A DNA stretch of 64,000 nucleotides from Neurospora crassa OR74A. Its lineage: Eukaryota; Ascomycota; Sordariomycetes; Sordariales; Sordariaceae. This document shows positions 11,774 to 22,645 of this stretch, in pieces. The translations under genes and the position numbers were made by a program. The notes beneath the pieces are model-generated. The model saw only the letters and a program-made list of their open reading frames with translations. It had not been told where the DNA came from and did not search any database. How positions within the stretch are numbered: position 1 is the first letter of the stretch; each line of letters starts with the position of its first letter. The stretch covers positions 3,534,001 through 3,598,000 of the forward strand of contig NC_026502.1 in assembly GCF_000182925.2 (NCBI RefSeq), given 5' to 3'.

Positions 11774-13137
11774 TCACTTCACCAGCTCCTCCTTCCTCCG
11801 ATTAAACTCCGTAGGCAACTCCGCAAACCCATTCCCACAACTCGGCATCTCAACCGGCGGTAGTACATTCCCATTTCCATTCCCCTTAGTAATTATTCCC
11901 CCAACACCCCTCCTCCTCCCTCCTCCCCAGCCTCCACCACTACCACTGCCTTCCAATTCTGGCATCACATTACTACCAGGTCCACCCGCTTCATCTGGCG
12001 CCCTCCTCATCATCCCAGCTCTCGTCCCGGTCCCCGTCCCGGTCCCCGTCCTAAAACAAGCCGCATCACTCCCCCACCCGGCATCACCAAACCTAAGGTT
12101 CCCTACCGTCGTCGTCTCCTTCAACTCCACCATCCCTTTCATCCCCGTTTGTCTTCGTTCTCGTTTCGACCTCCCCTTGTTATAAAAAAGGAAGAAACTC
12201 CCGCTGGAAAGGAGAAAGACGACGGTGATGGTTATGCCGACGATGACCCAGACCCAGGGTGCGGTTTTGGTGTTGTTGGTATTGGTGTCGGTGTAGGTGG
12301 TATCAGAGCTTGGTTGTAGAGGTAGTAAAGTGGGATTTGCAAGACTTGTGTCTGTGTCTGTGGGGGAGGTGAGTGATGATGATGTCTGGGTTTGTGTGGT
12401 GGTGGTGGTGGTGTCGAGGATGGTGGAAGTGGTGAGGGGTGTGGAGGTTGATGATGATTTTGAGGAGGAAGAAGAGGAAGGGAGGGTAAAAGAAGATTGT
12501 TGGGGAGTGGAAGTGGATGTTGTAGGTAAGGTGGGTGGGTTCATCGTTGTCGCGGGTAGCGTGGAAGTAGAGGAAGTAGAGGTAACTATCGTTGTCTCCC
12601 CTTTGTAGTCCACATTCAAGGAACTCGTGGTTATTATTGTTTGTATAGCAGGAGTGGAAGAAGTGCTGGAAGTCTTGATTGTTGCTGTCGTGAACGGGTC
12701 TCCATCCTGTCCGGCAGTCGGAATTTTTGTTTGAGTTGCTGACGGAGGCGCACTGATGCTTGCTTGTAACTTGTTGCAATACGCGGTACACTTCTTGAAC
12801 CTCATCGCCAGACTTGCCTTGATCGGCTCCGGATTGTTGCTGTTATTTTCGATGCATGACTGACATTGGTTGTATTGCTGGAGGAAGTTGCTCCCTGGAC
12901 CGCAGAGGGCGGGGGACAGTGGGTGTCGTTGGCATTCTAGTTGAGCATTGCCTGTTGACGTAGTTCCCTCTGTTAGTCTACGGTCCACACGATAAATAGT
13001 AAGAGCTCCCTTATCATAGGTTGGATTGCGGTAGTATAGTATAAATCTAGTTGGATGATGAAAGAAGATTCGGCTTACGGCAGGAATCAGAGCATTGCCG
13101 AGGGAAGGATGTGGCGCCGCGTTTGAATGGGTTACTG
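11774..13137 (-). CDS. Ser/Thr-rich single-pass membrane protein, 5' end unresolved
   Basis: The main exon (12951-11774, 391 residues) begins inside a short Cys-rich ectodomain. A GT-AG intron (13078-12952) joins it to an upstream exon ending at 13079, which brings FPRQCSDSC next to NAQLEC; the ectodomain continues with ALCGPGSNFLQQYNQCQSC. The middle is a Ser/Thr-rich stalk of about 150 residues, probably O-glycosylated. One membrane helix follows (WVWVIVGITITVVFLL), then a basic stop-transfer stretch and a Gly-rich cytoplasmic tail. This is the common layout of fungal wall-spanning surface proteins. I could not find a convincing signal-peptide exon upstream of 13137, so the start is open. 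Function is unknown. Confidence 0.7.
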
Positions 13138-14971
13138 CTGCGTTGGTTATTGATATCATGGACTGGAAAAACTCGCATCTTGATGATCCGTCCAAGTGTT
13201 GTCGAGAGATGAGAGTGGGAGCAAGCCTTTGCCAATACTGAGGAGAGGGTATTCAGGATATGAGCATCAGGGAGTTAGTCAATGTGTCAAAAAAAACGAC
13301 GGGAACTAGCAACAGAATGTTTGAGAATACAGAAGGACCGAGTTCACAATGTACAAACCTAAGTATCCACCCTCTTTCTCACACCACGGTATATGTTTCC
13401 CCAATCCCTAGAACAAATTGTGTCGTAGTGCCTGCCATATGGCGATTGATAGCACCGAAGACTCCAAGCCACCAACCAACTATTTACCACAAAATCAGGT
13501 CTTCCATCCCAACCGCCACTGGTATGCTTCCAGCGAAACGAAAGGAGGCGTCTGGCCGCTTCCAGTTCTCCATCACTGTTCATGTTGTTCGTCTAGAGAG
13601 TCCTGACATGTAATATCAATCTCCACAATGCAATGTCATATCGTTTCCAAGGGAGAAAGAATCATAGGGTGTTTGGCAAACTCATTGTCGTCGAACAGGG
13701 GTCTGAGACTCGGTGCAGGTGTGGTGCACTTGGGCAAACATTCAGACGAGACGCCATCCTGATCCTGGTCGTTCGGCTGTTCGTGGCTCAGACCAAATTG
13801 CCATGAGGCGGAGGAAGCACGCAAACATCATTCAGAAGGGGCGTTCTGGTACCTTGCATACCTAGAGGTATTGATAGCACACTGCAACCATGTCGAAGAC
13901 AAAGATGATACAACAATTCAGCGGGCCCCATCGTACTAGGTACCCATAGATTTTAGCGTTCCAACTTGCCAGTTGACGGAATGCTTCGGCAACCACATCA
14001 ATTAAGGCTCGATATGCGCCTCTTTGGATTTGACCACATATTTCCGTCGGCACTTGTTTGACCATGGGGTTGGCTGATTAGTAACCCCCCCTTTTTCTTG
14101 TTCAAAAGCGCGGCAACATTCAGAGCGATCGATCTTGGACGTACTATTTTGAGAGAAGCCGAATTTTTCATCACCGAGTTAAGTATAAGAGGTAGATTCT
14201 GAGCAAGAAAATGAAAACCAAGAGAAAGGAATAAGTGGATGAGATGATAGAACATAGAAGGTCGTTTGACGTTGGGGGGGACGCGTCAAACCGCGATTCC
14301 CCACTTATACACCCATAAGACCCACAGCAACGGTATGTAGCACATATGGAGATCGCATAGTACTAACAATTATCGTCTGACCAATGAAGAGCGCAAGATG
14401 AAGTGCGCGGAGGAGAGCTTCGTGTTGGCTTCAATCACGAACTCACGTGTGAGGGGGGAAGACAGAAGTATTATCGTGTCTTGAGCAACATCAAAGTGTG
14501 TGTGGACATAATGTATCGACCACTTAGCATACCCAGTCATCCGTAGATCTGGTTGCGTTAAAGGCATTTTGACACGGCATAGGCCAAGCAAAGATGTATG
14601 GTATCATCAGTATTGTAATGAGAGGTATCTTCCCAGGTCCCAATGACATTGACAGCTCGGCCCTTCCACTTTTTCCCTCGACATGCAACACACCACGGAG
14701 AACTTTTTGTCGACTAGACGATGTATGCAACCGAGAAAACCAACAACAACGAACATCAAAGGGCTCGGTGCAGTGCATCGTCTAACAATTAGGTACACAG
14801 GAAAAGAGACGGGAAAAAAAAGAGAACCTTCAATCATGCCGGCCAACCACACATACACACACACACACACATACGCTGAGAGAGAGATAGTAAGAGTCTA
14901 AATCAAGCTAGAAATATCCATGTCAGCCGTAACCACCCGCCTGTCTATAATTCCCAAAGACCGAGATTCGC
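13138..14971. other. Intergenic between membrane protein and succinyl-CoA ligase
   Basis: The first part may hold the missing first exon and promoter of the minus-strand membrane protein. The rest has only short unconvincing ORFs and a small CA repeat near 14852-14872. The final 70 bases are the 3' untranslated region of the ligase gene. Confidence 0.5.
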
Positions 14972-16650
14972 TTAAATACCAAGGGTGAACTCAACGCCGA
15001 CATCAATGTCACGAGCTGGGAGAATAAAAGAGTCAGCACACACATGCTTTGCTTTGCTTTGCCAAGTTGAAGAATAAAAATGAACTTACCCATCTTGACG
15101 ACCTTGGAGAGCTGGACAGACTTCTCAGCAGCGCTCTGGAGATCATCAATGGAGAAGATCTTCATGCCAGAGTCGTTGATGAGCTGGCGGGCAGCCTCCA
15201 TGTTGGTACCCTGGAGACGGGCAATGATGGGGATCTTGAGGTCCAGAGACTTGACCGTGTTGATGAGACCGTGGGCGATGGCGTCGCAGCGGACGATACC
15301 ACCGAAAATGTTGACAAAGATGGCGGTAACCTTGGGGTCGCTGGTGATGAGCTCGAAGGCCTCCCTAATGGCCGCGGGGGTAGCACCACCACCGACGTCA
15401 AGGAAGTTGGCGGGCTGGCCACCGTTCAGCTTGATAATGTCCATGGTAGCCATGGCGAGACCGGCACCGTTGACAAGGCAGCCAATGTCACCATCGAGCT
15501 TGATGAAGTTAAGGCCAGCCTGGGCGGCGCGAACCTCATCGGGATCCTCCTGGGTAGTGTCGCGGAGCTTGAAGATGTCGGGTTGCCTGAAATCAGCGTT
15601 GTCATCGAAGCCGAACTTGGCGTCCATGGCCATGACCTTGTGGTCAGAGGTCTCGGAAAGAGGGTTGATCTCGATCTGGGTGGCATCCTTCTCGCAGAAG
15701 ATCTTGTAGAGCTTCTGGATGGTGTCCTTGGCCTCCTCGACGCACTGCTCGCTGAAGCCGAGCTTGGTGGCGATGTCGCGGGCCATCTCATCGGTGACAC
15801 CGACGTTGATGTCGATGTAGGTGGTGTGGATGGCTTCGGGGTTCTCCTTGGCGACACCCTCAATGTCCATGCCACCCTGGGACGACGAAACAATGACGGG
15901 TCCCTGCGAAGCACGGTCCATGAGGACGGCGAGGTAGAACTCGCGACGGGCGAACTTGCGCTCGCAGATGTAGACAGCGCTGCAGAGACGGCCCTGGGCG
16001 CCAGTCTGCTTGGTGATGAGCTTGTGGCCGATCATCTGCTCGGCGAACATCTTGGCCTCGGTGGGGGAGTAGATGACGCGAACACCGCCCTTGAGGCCGT
16101 TGTCGAAGGTACCCTTTCCACGGCCACCAGCAAGAACCTGGGCCTTGATGACCATGTCCTCGCCGCCAATCTGCTTGGCGATGGCCTCGGCCTCGGCGCC
16201 GGTCCTGGCGACATCACCCTTGGGAACACCGATGCCATACTGTTATGTGTGGTGTCGCGTTAGAAATCGGGACCGATCGATGGAGTCAGATAGCGACGGG
16301 GCGGGGCGGGGTAGGTAGGCAGAGGTAGAGAGAGAGAGAGAGATAAGCCAATTCTATGGGCACCAGAGCTCTGGGGGTGTGTACTGACCTGACGGAGGAG
16401 ATCAGCAGAGAGGTATTCGTGGATGCTGAGGGCTCTCCTTTGTTGTTGGGAAACGCTGGGGAGTCTGGAGGCGAGGGGAGCCTGTGTGTTTGGAACATGT
16501 TGTCAGCTTGCGTGTTGCTTTGTTTTGGATGCGATGCGATGCGACGGTGCATAGAACAACATCGCGGCTGGCTGAGGGGCGGCGGCGACGAACCCTGGAG
16601 GTGGCAGCAAAGGCAGAAGCCAATGCGCGGTTGCGGCCGAGCTTGAACAT
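14972..16650 (-). CDS. LSC2: Succinyl-CoA ligase beta subunit, mitochondrial
   Basis: Four exons (16650-16594, 16481-16389, 16239-15090, 15015-14972) give 447 residues, the usual length. The protein joins succinate and CoA, with nucleoside triphosphate made or used, in the citric acid cycle as partner of the alpha subunit. The N-terminus MFKLGRNRALASAFAATSR is rich in Arg, Ala and Ser with no acidic residue, as in a matrix-targeting peptide. IHEYLSADLLRQYGIGVPKG opens the mature ATP-grasp fold; KAQVLAGGRGKG binds nucleotide; QIEINPL is near the middle. The C-terminal ligase domain has LDVGGGATPAAI and NIFGGIVRCDAIAHG. The last 15 codons come from a tiny terminal exon ending FTLGI. The main exon is strongly codon-biased towards C in third positions, as expected for a highly expressed gene. 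Nucleotide preference (ADP or GDP) is not decided here. Confidence 0.97.
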
Positions 16651-18497
16651 GGTGAGGATGCGGCGGATGGGATACGGTAGAGGATGAGGTGGGTTGGTGA
16701 TGATGTTGGGAGAAGGAATATTTTGCAGCGATTTCAGGGACTGTGAAAATGACGATGCAACACCTGCCAAGTTCTTCCCGCCCGACGAGGGGACTGGACC
16801 TAGCTCCCCCCTTCGAGTTCTGCTGCTGTTGGAGACTTGGAGGGCGCTACGGGCCCTGATTAGGACTGATTAGGACCGATTGGGATCCATTATGGACTCG
16901 CTGATAACATCGTCGGCCCTACCTGAGCCAATCACTAACAGATTTGCCGTTGGTTTTTTGGAGACGTGCTGGTGCCCTCCATGCCGAGGCGGTGGCCGAT
17001 GACAGAGAGCTCTGCCGCCCGCACAAGTCAGCTCCTACCTTACCTAGCAAGCTCTTTGCCAGCTCGCGGCAGTTGCACGCGGCTGGTGAAGGGCCCGTGC
17101 AGCCCGTGCTTCGTGCGCCTATCCTCGGCCAAACTGTGTCAGTCTCCATCCGTCAGCAGCTTTGGGAGGAAATTATGGGAGTTGGTTACAAACAGAAACA
17201 TCAAATCCTTCGACTCTACAACTTACACCGGGTCGCGGTAAACGTTCCAATGTTGACAATGACGTCTGGGGGCCCCGCTTGCCACACTCACAATGACAAG
17301 CCCTCCCCGCGCATGTTGCTGTCGCTTACCTGGTTGACAGGTCCACTGACTCGAGCAGAGCACAGGCATGACGGGACTCCAATCCATCCCGGCATGTCCG
17401 CAAACCTCAAATCATTGTCGCCATGATGTTGAAGCGCGATGGCAAGGCAGCACTGGCGGTCATCAATACTACGCGAATAATCCCAAATTACCTACAAAAT
17501 CATCCAATTCTTCCTCCTATTCTCCAGGTTCAGTTCCAACTGATGTAACACCTTGATATCCCCATGGTAGCCCCCCCTGGACCCGCGAAGCTTGTCATGC
17601 TCGACCTGACTCGAGCTTTCCGCGCCCTGCGGGGCAAAGGGAATGACGATGTCTCCAGCTCCTCCCCCAAGTCCCCAGACCCTCTCCCGTTGACCCGTCC
17701 CGAGGATCCCATCTGGGGTCAAGCGGAGCTCAAGACTCACCGAAGGTTCCGCCAAATCTTCCATCACATGGCTTTTTTCTATCACATGGCTTTTTCCCAT
17801 CATAGCTTTCTCCCATGTTGCACGACTCATGCGCCCATTCGTGGCTTTGTGTGGCTGGAAAGTTGAGACGGCCGCACCAAACTTTATCTCAACCTCCTGT
17901 GTGAAGCTTAGGTTGGGATGCTGGTGTCCAAAGATAGCACTTTGATACCGCCGTTGGCTAACACCTCTTTTGGTATACCACCCTTCAAACCCCCAGAGCT
18001 CCGTATAGACTTTTTCAAAACAGCTTCATCATCATCAACCATCCAAACCACCCAATTCGCATTATCCATTTTGAGCTTCATGCTTTATGGTGCCCAATGG
18101 GGGTCTTAACCCATCGTGTTGAGAGCACTCTTCTCCTTTAACTTCAACCAAAGATGGGCCGCCGTTTTGGCCTTCATCCTGGATCTGTTCATGGGCCGAA
18201 AAGTTCGGATCGTCTACAAAACCCGCAGAACTGGAATGTCAGGTCTTCTGTCCTGGCCACGAACCCATCACGGGTAAAGTTACTTACTTTGAAGGATGAC
18301 TCTGGGAGTGTCTGACAAGTGACAAACCGCCAGGTTTTGGTGTTTTTGTGAGGGTAGGCTTCATGCAAGCACACGATAAGCTCCACAAGTTCCGCGATGA
18401 GCTCAACTGCCGTCAGTTTGAACGAGAATAGGGCGAATTTGAGTTGGGCTTTCCTCATCACAGCCTGGTTGGTATCTCTTAAAACCATCAGTGACAT
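16651..18497. other. Intergenic upstream of succinyl-CoA ligase
   Basis: The first few hundred bases are the promoter of the minus-strand ligase gene. The rest holds only short ORFs in overlapping frames with no domain I recognise. A short direct repeat (tcacatggctttttcycatc) occurs twice near 17763-17800. Confidence 0.5.
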
Positions 18498-18840
18498 TCA
18501 CCCTTGGATTTTATTTTTTTCACCTCCATCCCCATCCTTTGACAAATCTCTCGTTGTGCATTTATCATCGTGAACCTCGGCAGGCAACTCAACAGGCAAC
18601 TCAACAGGCTTGACACTCGAATCAAGTTCCTTGGGCTCGCTGTATTGCGCGGGCAGCTCTTTAACCGGTGTCGTAGCAGCAGCCGTAGGAAGGCTTTCCC
18701 CACGTAACTCCGGTTTATCTCCAGTTCGCCAAGTTGAATCGCCGTCGAGCTCGTGTGAATGTGAGTGTGCTGCTGACGTCATGCCCTATTTTTTCTTATT
18801 CATGAAGCGGAGTTTTCCCTTTCTGTACAAGTAGAGAAGG
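18498..18840 (-). pseudogene. Decayed 3' part of a fungal single-pass membrane protein (probable)
   Basis: Read on the minus strand, the segment begins with a short hydrophobic-to-basic stretch (GVLLYLYRKGKLRF), like the end of a membrane helix and its stop-transfer sequence, followed by an in-frame stop. A 94-codon stretch then continues in the same frame and resembles the cytoplasmic tails of fungal surface receptors: HSHSHELDG, KPELRGESLP, KELPAQYSEPKELDS and VELPVELPAE. No extracellular part is visible upstream. It may be a truncated relic, or an ordinary gene whose exons I cannot connect. Confidence 0.35.
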
Positions 18841-19452
18841 ACCCCCTTTCTCCTGGTCCTTCACCGGCCTTCTCTCGAAGTTGCTTGAATGATTGTTGAG
18901 GTGGTACTATCTGAGGTCATGCCGGCTGCCAGCCGCCTCTACTAGCTACCGCTACAGTAGGTTTCCTCCAGCACCTCATCCCTTCCCTCTTTACGCGACA
19001 CCCGGACGTTCTTTCCTTTTGAAGCTCAGCCGACACTGTTGAAGTGTTCCCGCAGCGGGGCAACTCCGCTGATCGGCTCAAAGTTCACCACTCAACTGTA
19101 TTGCATCAATGTTTGGACATGTTCCAAAATACTCCCTTTATGTACTCGAGGCCTACTCTTTTCGCGGACCGTCATCCCATAAAAAGCAATCCTACTCGGC
19201 TCCGCTTGAAACCTGTCCCTGGCAGCGACACCCGACGGCACGGAGCGGGCCGCGGCGAGAACGGATACCACCTCACTTGTGATCGTCCGGGGGATTTATT
19301 TCACGACCCATCAATCCAAATTTCGCCACGGTCACATCTTCACCACCATGTTATCATTACCTTCCTGTTTCTCAATTATGAACTGCTACATTTCACTATC
19401 CGGTGAGCAATAACATCTTCTTAAAAACAGTGCCGAATATACTCCATCTCGA
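18841..19452. other. Intergenic, nothing recognised
   Basis: Only short ORFs occur here. The last part is probably the 3' untranslated region of the minus-strand hydrolase gene. Confidence 0.5.
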
Positions 19453-20967
19453 TCACTTCGCGCCATGCTTCTCATAGATCTCCTTCTCGAAATCCTTGAT
19501 CAACGGTTCAATCATGGGGTCACAAGGGTCCAAAGTCTGCGCCCCAAATACTCCACAAACACCGGCCTCTCGATCGACAAACTGTGTTTACCCATTAGTG
19601 TTAGCGAGCATTTCTTTTCACCATGGTCTAAACAAGATAACGAATGAAAACTCCAGACTTACCCAATTCAAGTTGAATACCCCTCCCCACCCCAGATACC
19701 CCTTCCTCCTCCACCTCCCACTTTCGTCTGCCTTCCCCGGTTCAACAACGTGCAGTCCACCCGCACTCCAATCATATACCAACCCCTTTCCCTCGGCTGG
19801 CACCTCCACATATCCCACCACCCACTCAGGCGTCTTCATACCTTCATTTATAGCTTGCTTCGCTTGTTCCTCCTTCAACTGCCTCTCAAAAAGCAGCTGC
19901 GCCGTCTCCTTCTTCAGGAGTCGTTCATCATCCACCAGCAACGAATGCACCACCTCACAAAAAGCCTCCAAATCCGCAAACCCCCCCTGCCCACCAAACG
20001 CCCCTCGATCAGCCGGCTTCATCAGCTGCGGCGAATCAACGTGTTTGGTCTTTCTTGCATGTCCTCCACCTCCCGCAATCCCCACACCATTCCCTTCCTC
20101 CCTCTTCCCCATCTCCGCCACTCGTTCCCTCTTCCCCTCTTCTCCCTCAGTCGGCCACACCCTCTCGGGATAAAACGTCACCGACCCCTTTTCCAATCCC
20201 AACTTCTTCACCAAATTCTCTTGCAGCCAATCATCCAAACTCATACCACTCACTTTTTCGAGCATCCACCCGGCCCAATCTATCCCGCACCCGTACGCCC
20301 ACCCTTCGCCCGGTTCAAACAAAAGCGGACAGGAAAACTGTCCTGGAACCGTCTGCGCAAAGGCCGTTGCTATCGGCAAGTGGGGGGTCTTGCCTTGCTG
20401 CTTCAACTTCCATTCGTTCCAGGCGATGAGGGAGGGCTGGAGGAAGGTGTACCCGCACCCGGAGGAGTGGGTGAGCAGGTGCCTGACTGTTATATCCTTT
20501 GTGCGGGAGCGGGTGGCGAAGGGGTCGGTCGTTGTTGGAGACAAAATAGGTAGCGAGGCAAGGTCAGGGAGGTAAGTTTTAGGGTAGGAGGGGTCGGTGA
20601 CGGGAGTGTCGAGGCCAAGGGGAAATGAGTCACGGTAGGAGGGAGAGTCGAGAAGTTGGAGGACGGAGATGGAGGTAAGGAGTTTGGTCATGGAAGCTAG
20701 GGCGAGGATGGTATGCGTTGTCATGGGGCGAGGGTTGGAGGGGCGGAGGGAGGCATGGCCGGCGGCGTGGGAGTAGTTGAGAGTTCCTGTCGAGGTGTTA
20801 GTTAGAATGAGTCGCGGACGGTGACGGTGAACGAAGTAAAGGGAAGCAAGAGAAGAGAGGAGAAAGGACGGACCATCTTTGTTGCGGGCGTAGAGGACTA
20901 CACCGGGGACGATTCCGTCGTCGATGGCCTTTTGAATGGTGGTTTCGAAGTTGTAGGCGGGTGCCAT
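19453..20967 (-). CDS. Class C beta-lactamase-like serine hydrolase
   Basis: Three exons (20967-20874, 20786-19663, 19581-19453) give 448 residues. The first intron restores RNKDGTLNYSHAAG, a continuous beta-strand pair typical of the fold. The nucleophile box is ASMTK (SxxK), about residue 82 of the spliced protein. The second active-site motif is YGCGIDWAGWML (YxN-like, here Tyr-Gly-Cys), and HLLTHSSGCGYTF lies between them. There is no signal peptide, so it is probably cytosolic. Relatives in fungi include esterases and transesterases such as LovD-type enzymes. Here there is no polyketide cluster around it, so a general esterase or amidase is the safer call. Substrate is unknown. The C-terminal exon (KDFEKEIYEKHGAK end) was added by splicing and is less certain than the rest. 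Confidence 0.88.
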
Positions 20968-22414
20968 GGTGAGTGAGTGTTGTTGAGTACTGCTTTTTGG
21001 TGTGTGGTACTTATCAAAGGTAAGGCGAGTAAGTGCCGACCTGATGAGATCCTGCTGCTGAACAGTCAGTCAGTAATTGAAGTAGAGGTAAGGAGGTTCA
21101 ACAGTCTTTATAACCCCAACTTCTCCCGTCTCCCATCTGCCGTCTCGCGGCTGAGGAAAAGAAACGAAACACACACAGCCTAATGTATCCGTGCCCTCGC
21201 CCGTCACACACTTGCTTGCAGATCTTTCACACCTCCCACCTCCTCCCGCTCGCTAGTCACCCGCCATCGATGATCGAACCCTTTAGTCACCACCAACAAT
21301 AACAACAACAAATAATCCCATCAATATTACCATAGGTACCTGAAGGTATCCTATCTACCTCACCTCATGTATAACACAGACAGACAACAATCCCAAACTC
21401 CATGCTCAACAAGTGTTCGATAGTGTCTTCAGTTAAGTACTTACCTCGTCGCCGTTGCTTCGCTTCAAGTTGTGTTTCCCCACGGATTCGATCACCGCGC
21501 ACCAGGCTGTCGTCGTGAATGGACAAAGAACGAACGAAACGAACCACGAGTTCCAAGAAAACACAAGGAAAAAGAAAAGGAGGGGTCATGGTTTAGTTTA
21601 TTTAGTCTAGTCCACGCATGCATCGATGCAATGCAATGCATGTCTCAGTTCGTCCCGGTCGCGAGGGGATGTGGTGCGGCTGATGCCGCCGCGGTGCGGG
21701 GGAATACCCACCCGCTAGGACCCGATCTCGAAGGGGGGAAATGGATCTACAGTACTTACCCGTTGACGGGGGTCGGGGGACTGAAGTGCCGGAGTTTCCC
21801 CAACAGGGGAGCGGGCGGGGAAGAGGAAGGGGGAGAGGGAAGGGCGAAGGGAGACTGACTGAGGCTGGGTTGTTGGGTCTAGCTAGGCCTGGAGGGGGAA
21901 ATCATCAAGTTGAGTTGAGTTGAGTTGAGTTGAGTTGAGGAAAGAGGCAAGTCCTCCAGTTGTCTGGAATTGGAATCTAGGAGGAGATTGTTGTATATGA
22001 TCGAGAAACAGTCGGAGGAGAGGCCATGATAGTTTCCAACCAACGTAGCAAATGTTGGGTTTGTATGTACTGTTCAGTAATTTACATGGTAATGGCAGAT
22101 CACCAAGTTCAGCAATGATGACACCAAAGCACCCTCGGACTTGGGTACCTAAACTATTCAATTGGTTACTATAACAAAAGTCAAACATGATTGTTTAGAC
22201 CAAAAAAAGGGGGGGTATAAGATTTCCATGCCTCCTGACGCTGTCTCTCTCCCCTTTCTCTCTTCTCTTGTAGACTACTCAAATCTTCATCGAGCCCGTG
22301 AACAGGAAATAATATGTACTGATGTATTGTTATTTCCAACAGCTCTTACTTCACCCATCACTTGTGTAGGCGCGGACATCACCACGTACTCAGACCCCGG
22401 TAAACTGGCTCTCC
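20968..22414. other. Intergenic between hydrolase promoter and bud-6 3' end
   Basis: The left part is the promoter of the hydrolase. It contains the (GAGTT)n array listed separately and short G-rich runs (about 21780-21850). No ORF is convincing. Confidence 0.55.
21907..21939 (+). repeat. Pentanucleotide tandem repeat (GAGTT)n
   Basis: About six and a half perfect copies of a 5-base unit lie in non-coding DNA. It is a simple microsatellite. Confidence 0.95.
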
Positions 22415-22645
22415 TCAAGCAGTTGCATCAGGCTCTTTCGCGGCTTCGGCCTTCGCCTTGCCTCCCTCCTCGCCCTCATCCGCATCTAACTTCTCTTCAG
22501 CCTTAACGTTCTCCTTGTTCTTCTCCTTCACCTCCCCCTTATCCTCCTCTCCATCGACAGACTCCTTAGTAGAGCCACTCGCTTTTTCCTCGCCCTCTTC
22601 TCCTTCTTCCTGCTCCTCTCCTTCCTCCTCCTCCTCCTCCTCTCC
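22415..22645 (-). other. In-frame Glu/Lys-rich extension downstream of the bud-6 stop
   Basis: After the TAG the bud-6 frame stays open for 76 codons and ends at TGA. The composition (GEEQEEGEEGEEKASG, NKENVKAEEKLDADEGEE) matches the acidic tail before the stop and not random DNA. A short intron, an allelic stop or a sequencing error could place it in the protein. Otherwise it is a recent loss of the tail. Confidence 0.5.

Noticed and set aside
15049-16263. A 404-codon plus-strand ORF
   Set aside because: Antisense shadow of the succinyl-CoA ligase exon; composition is Val/Gly/Asp-rich as expected for a mirror frame.
16944-17426. A 160-codon plus-strand ORF
   Set aside because: No recognised domain and no promoter-like leader; overlapping frames are equally open.
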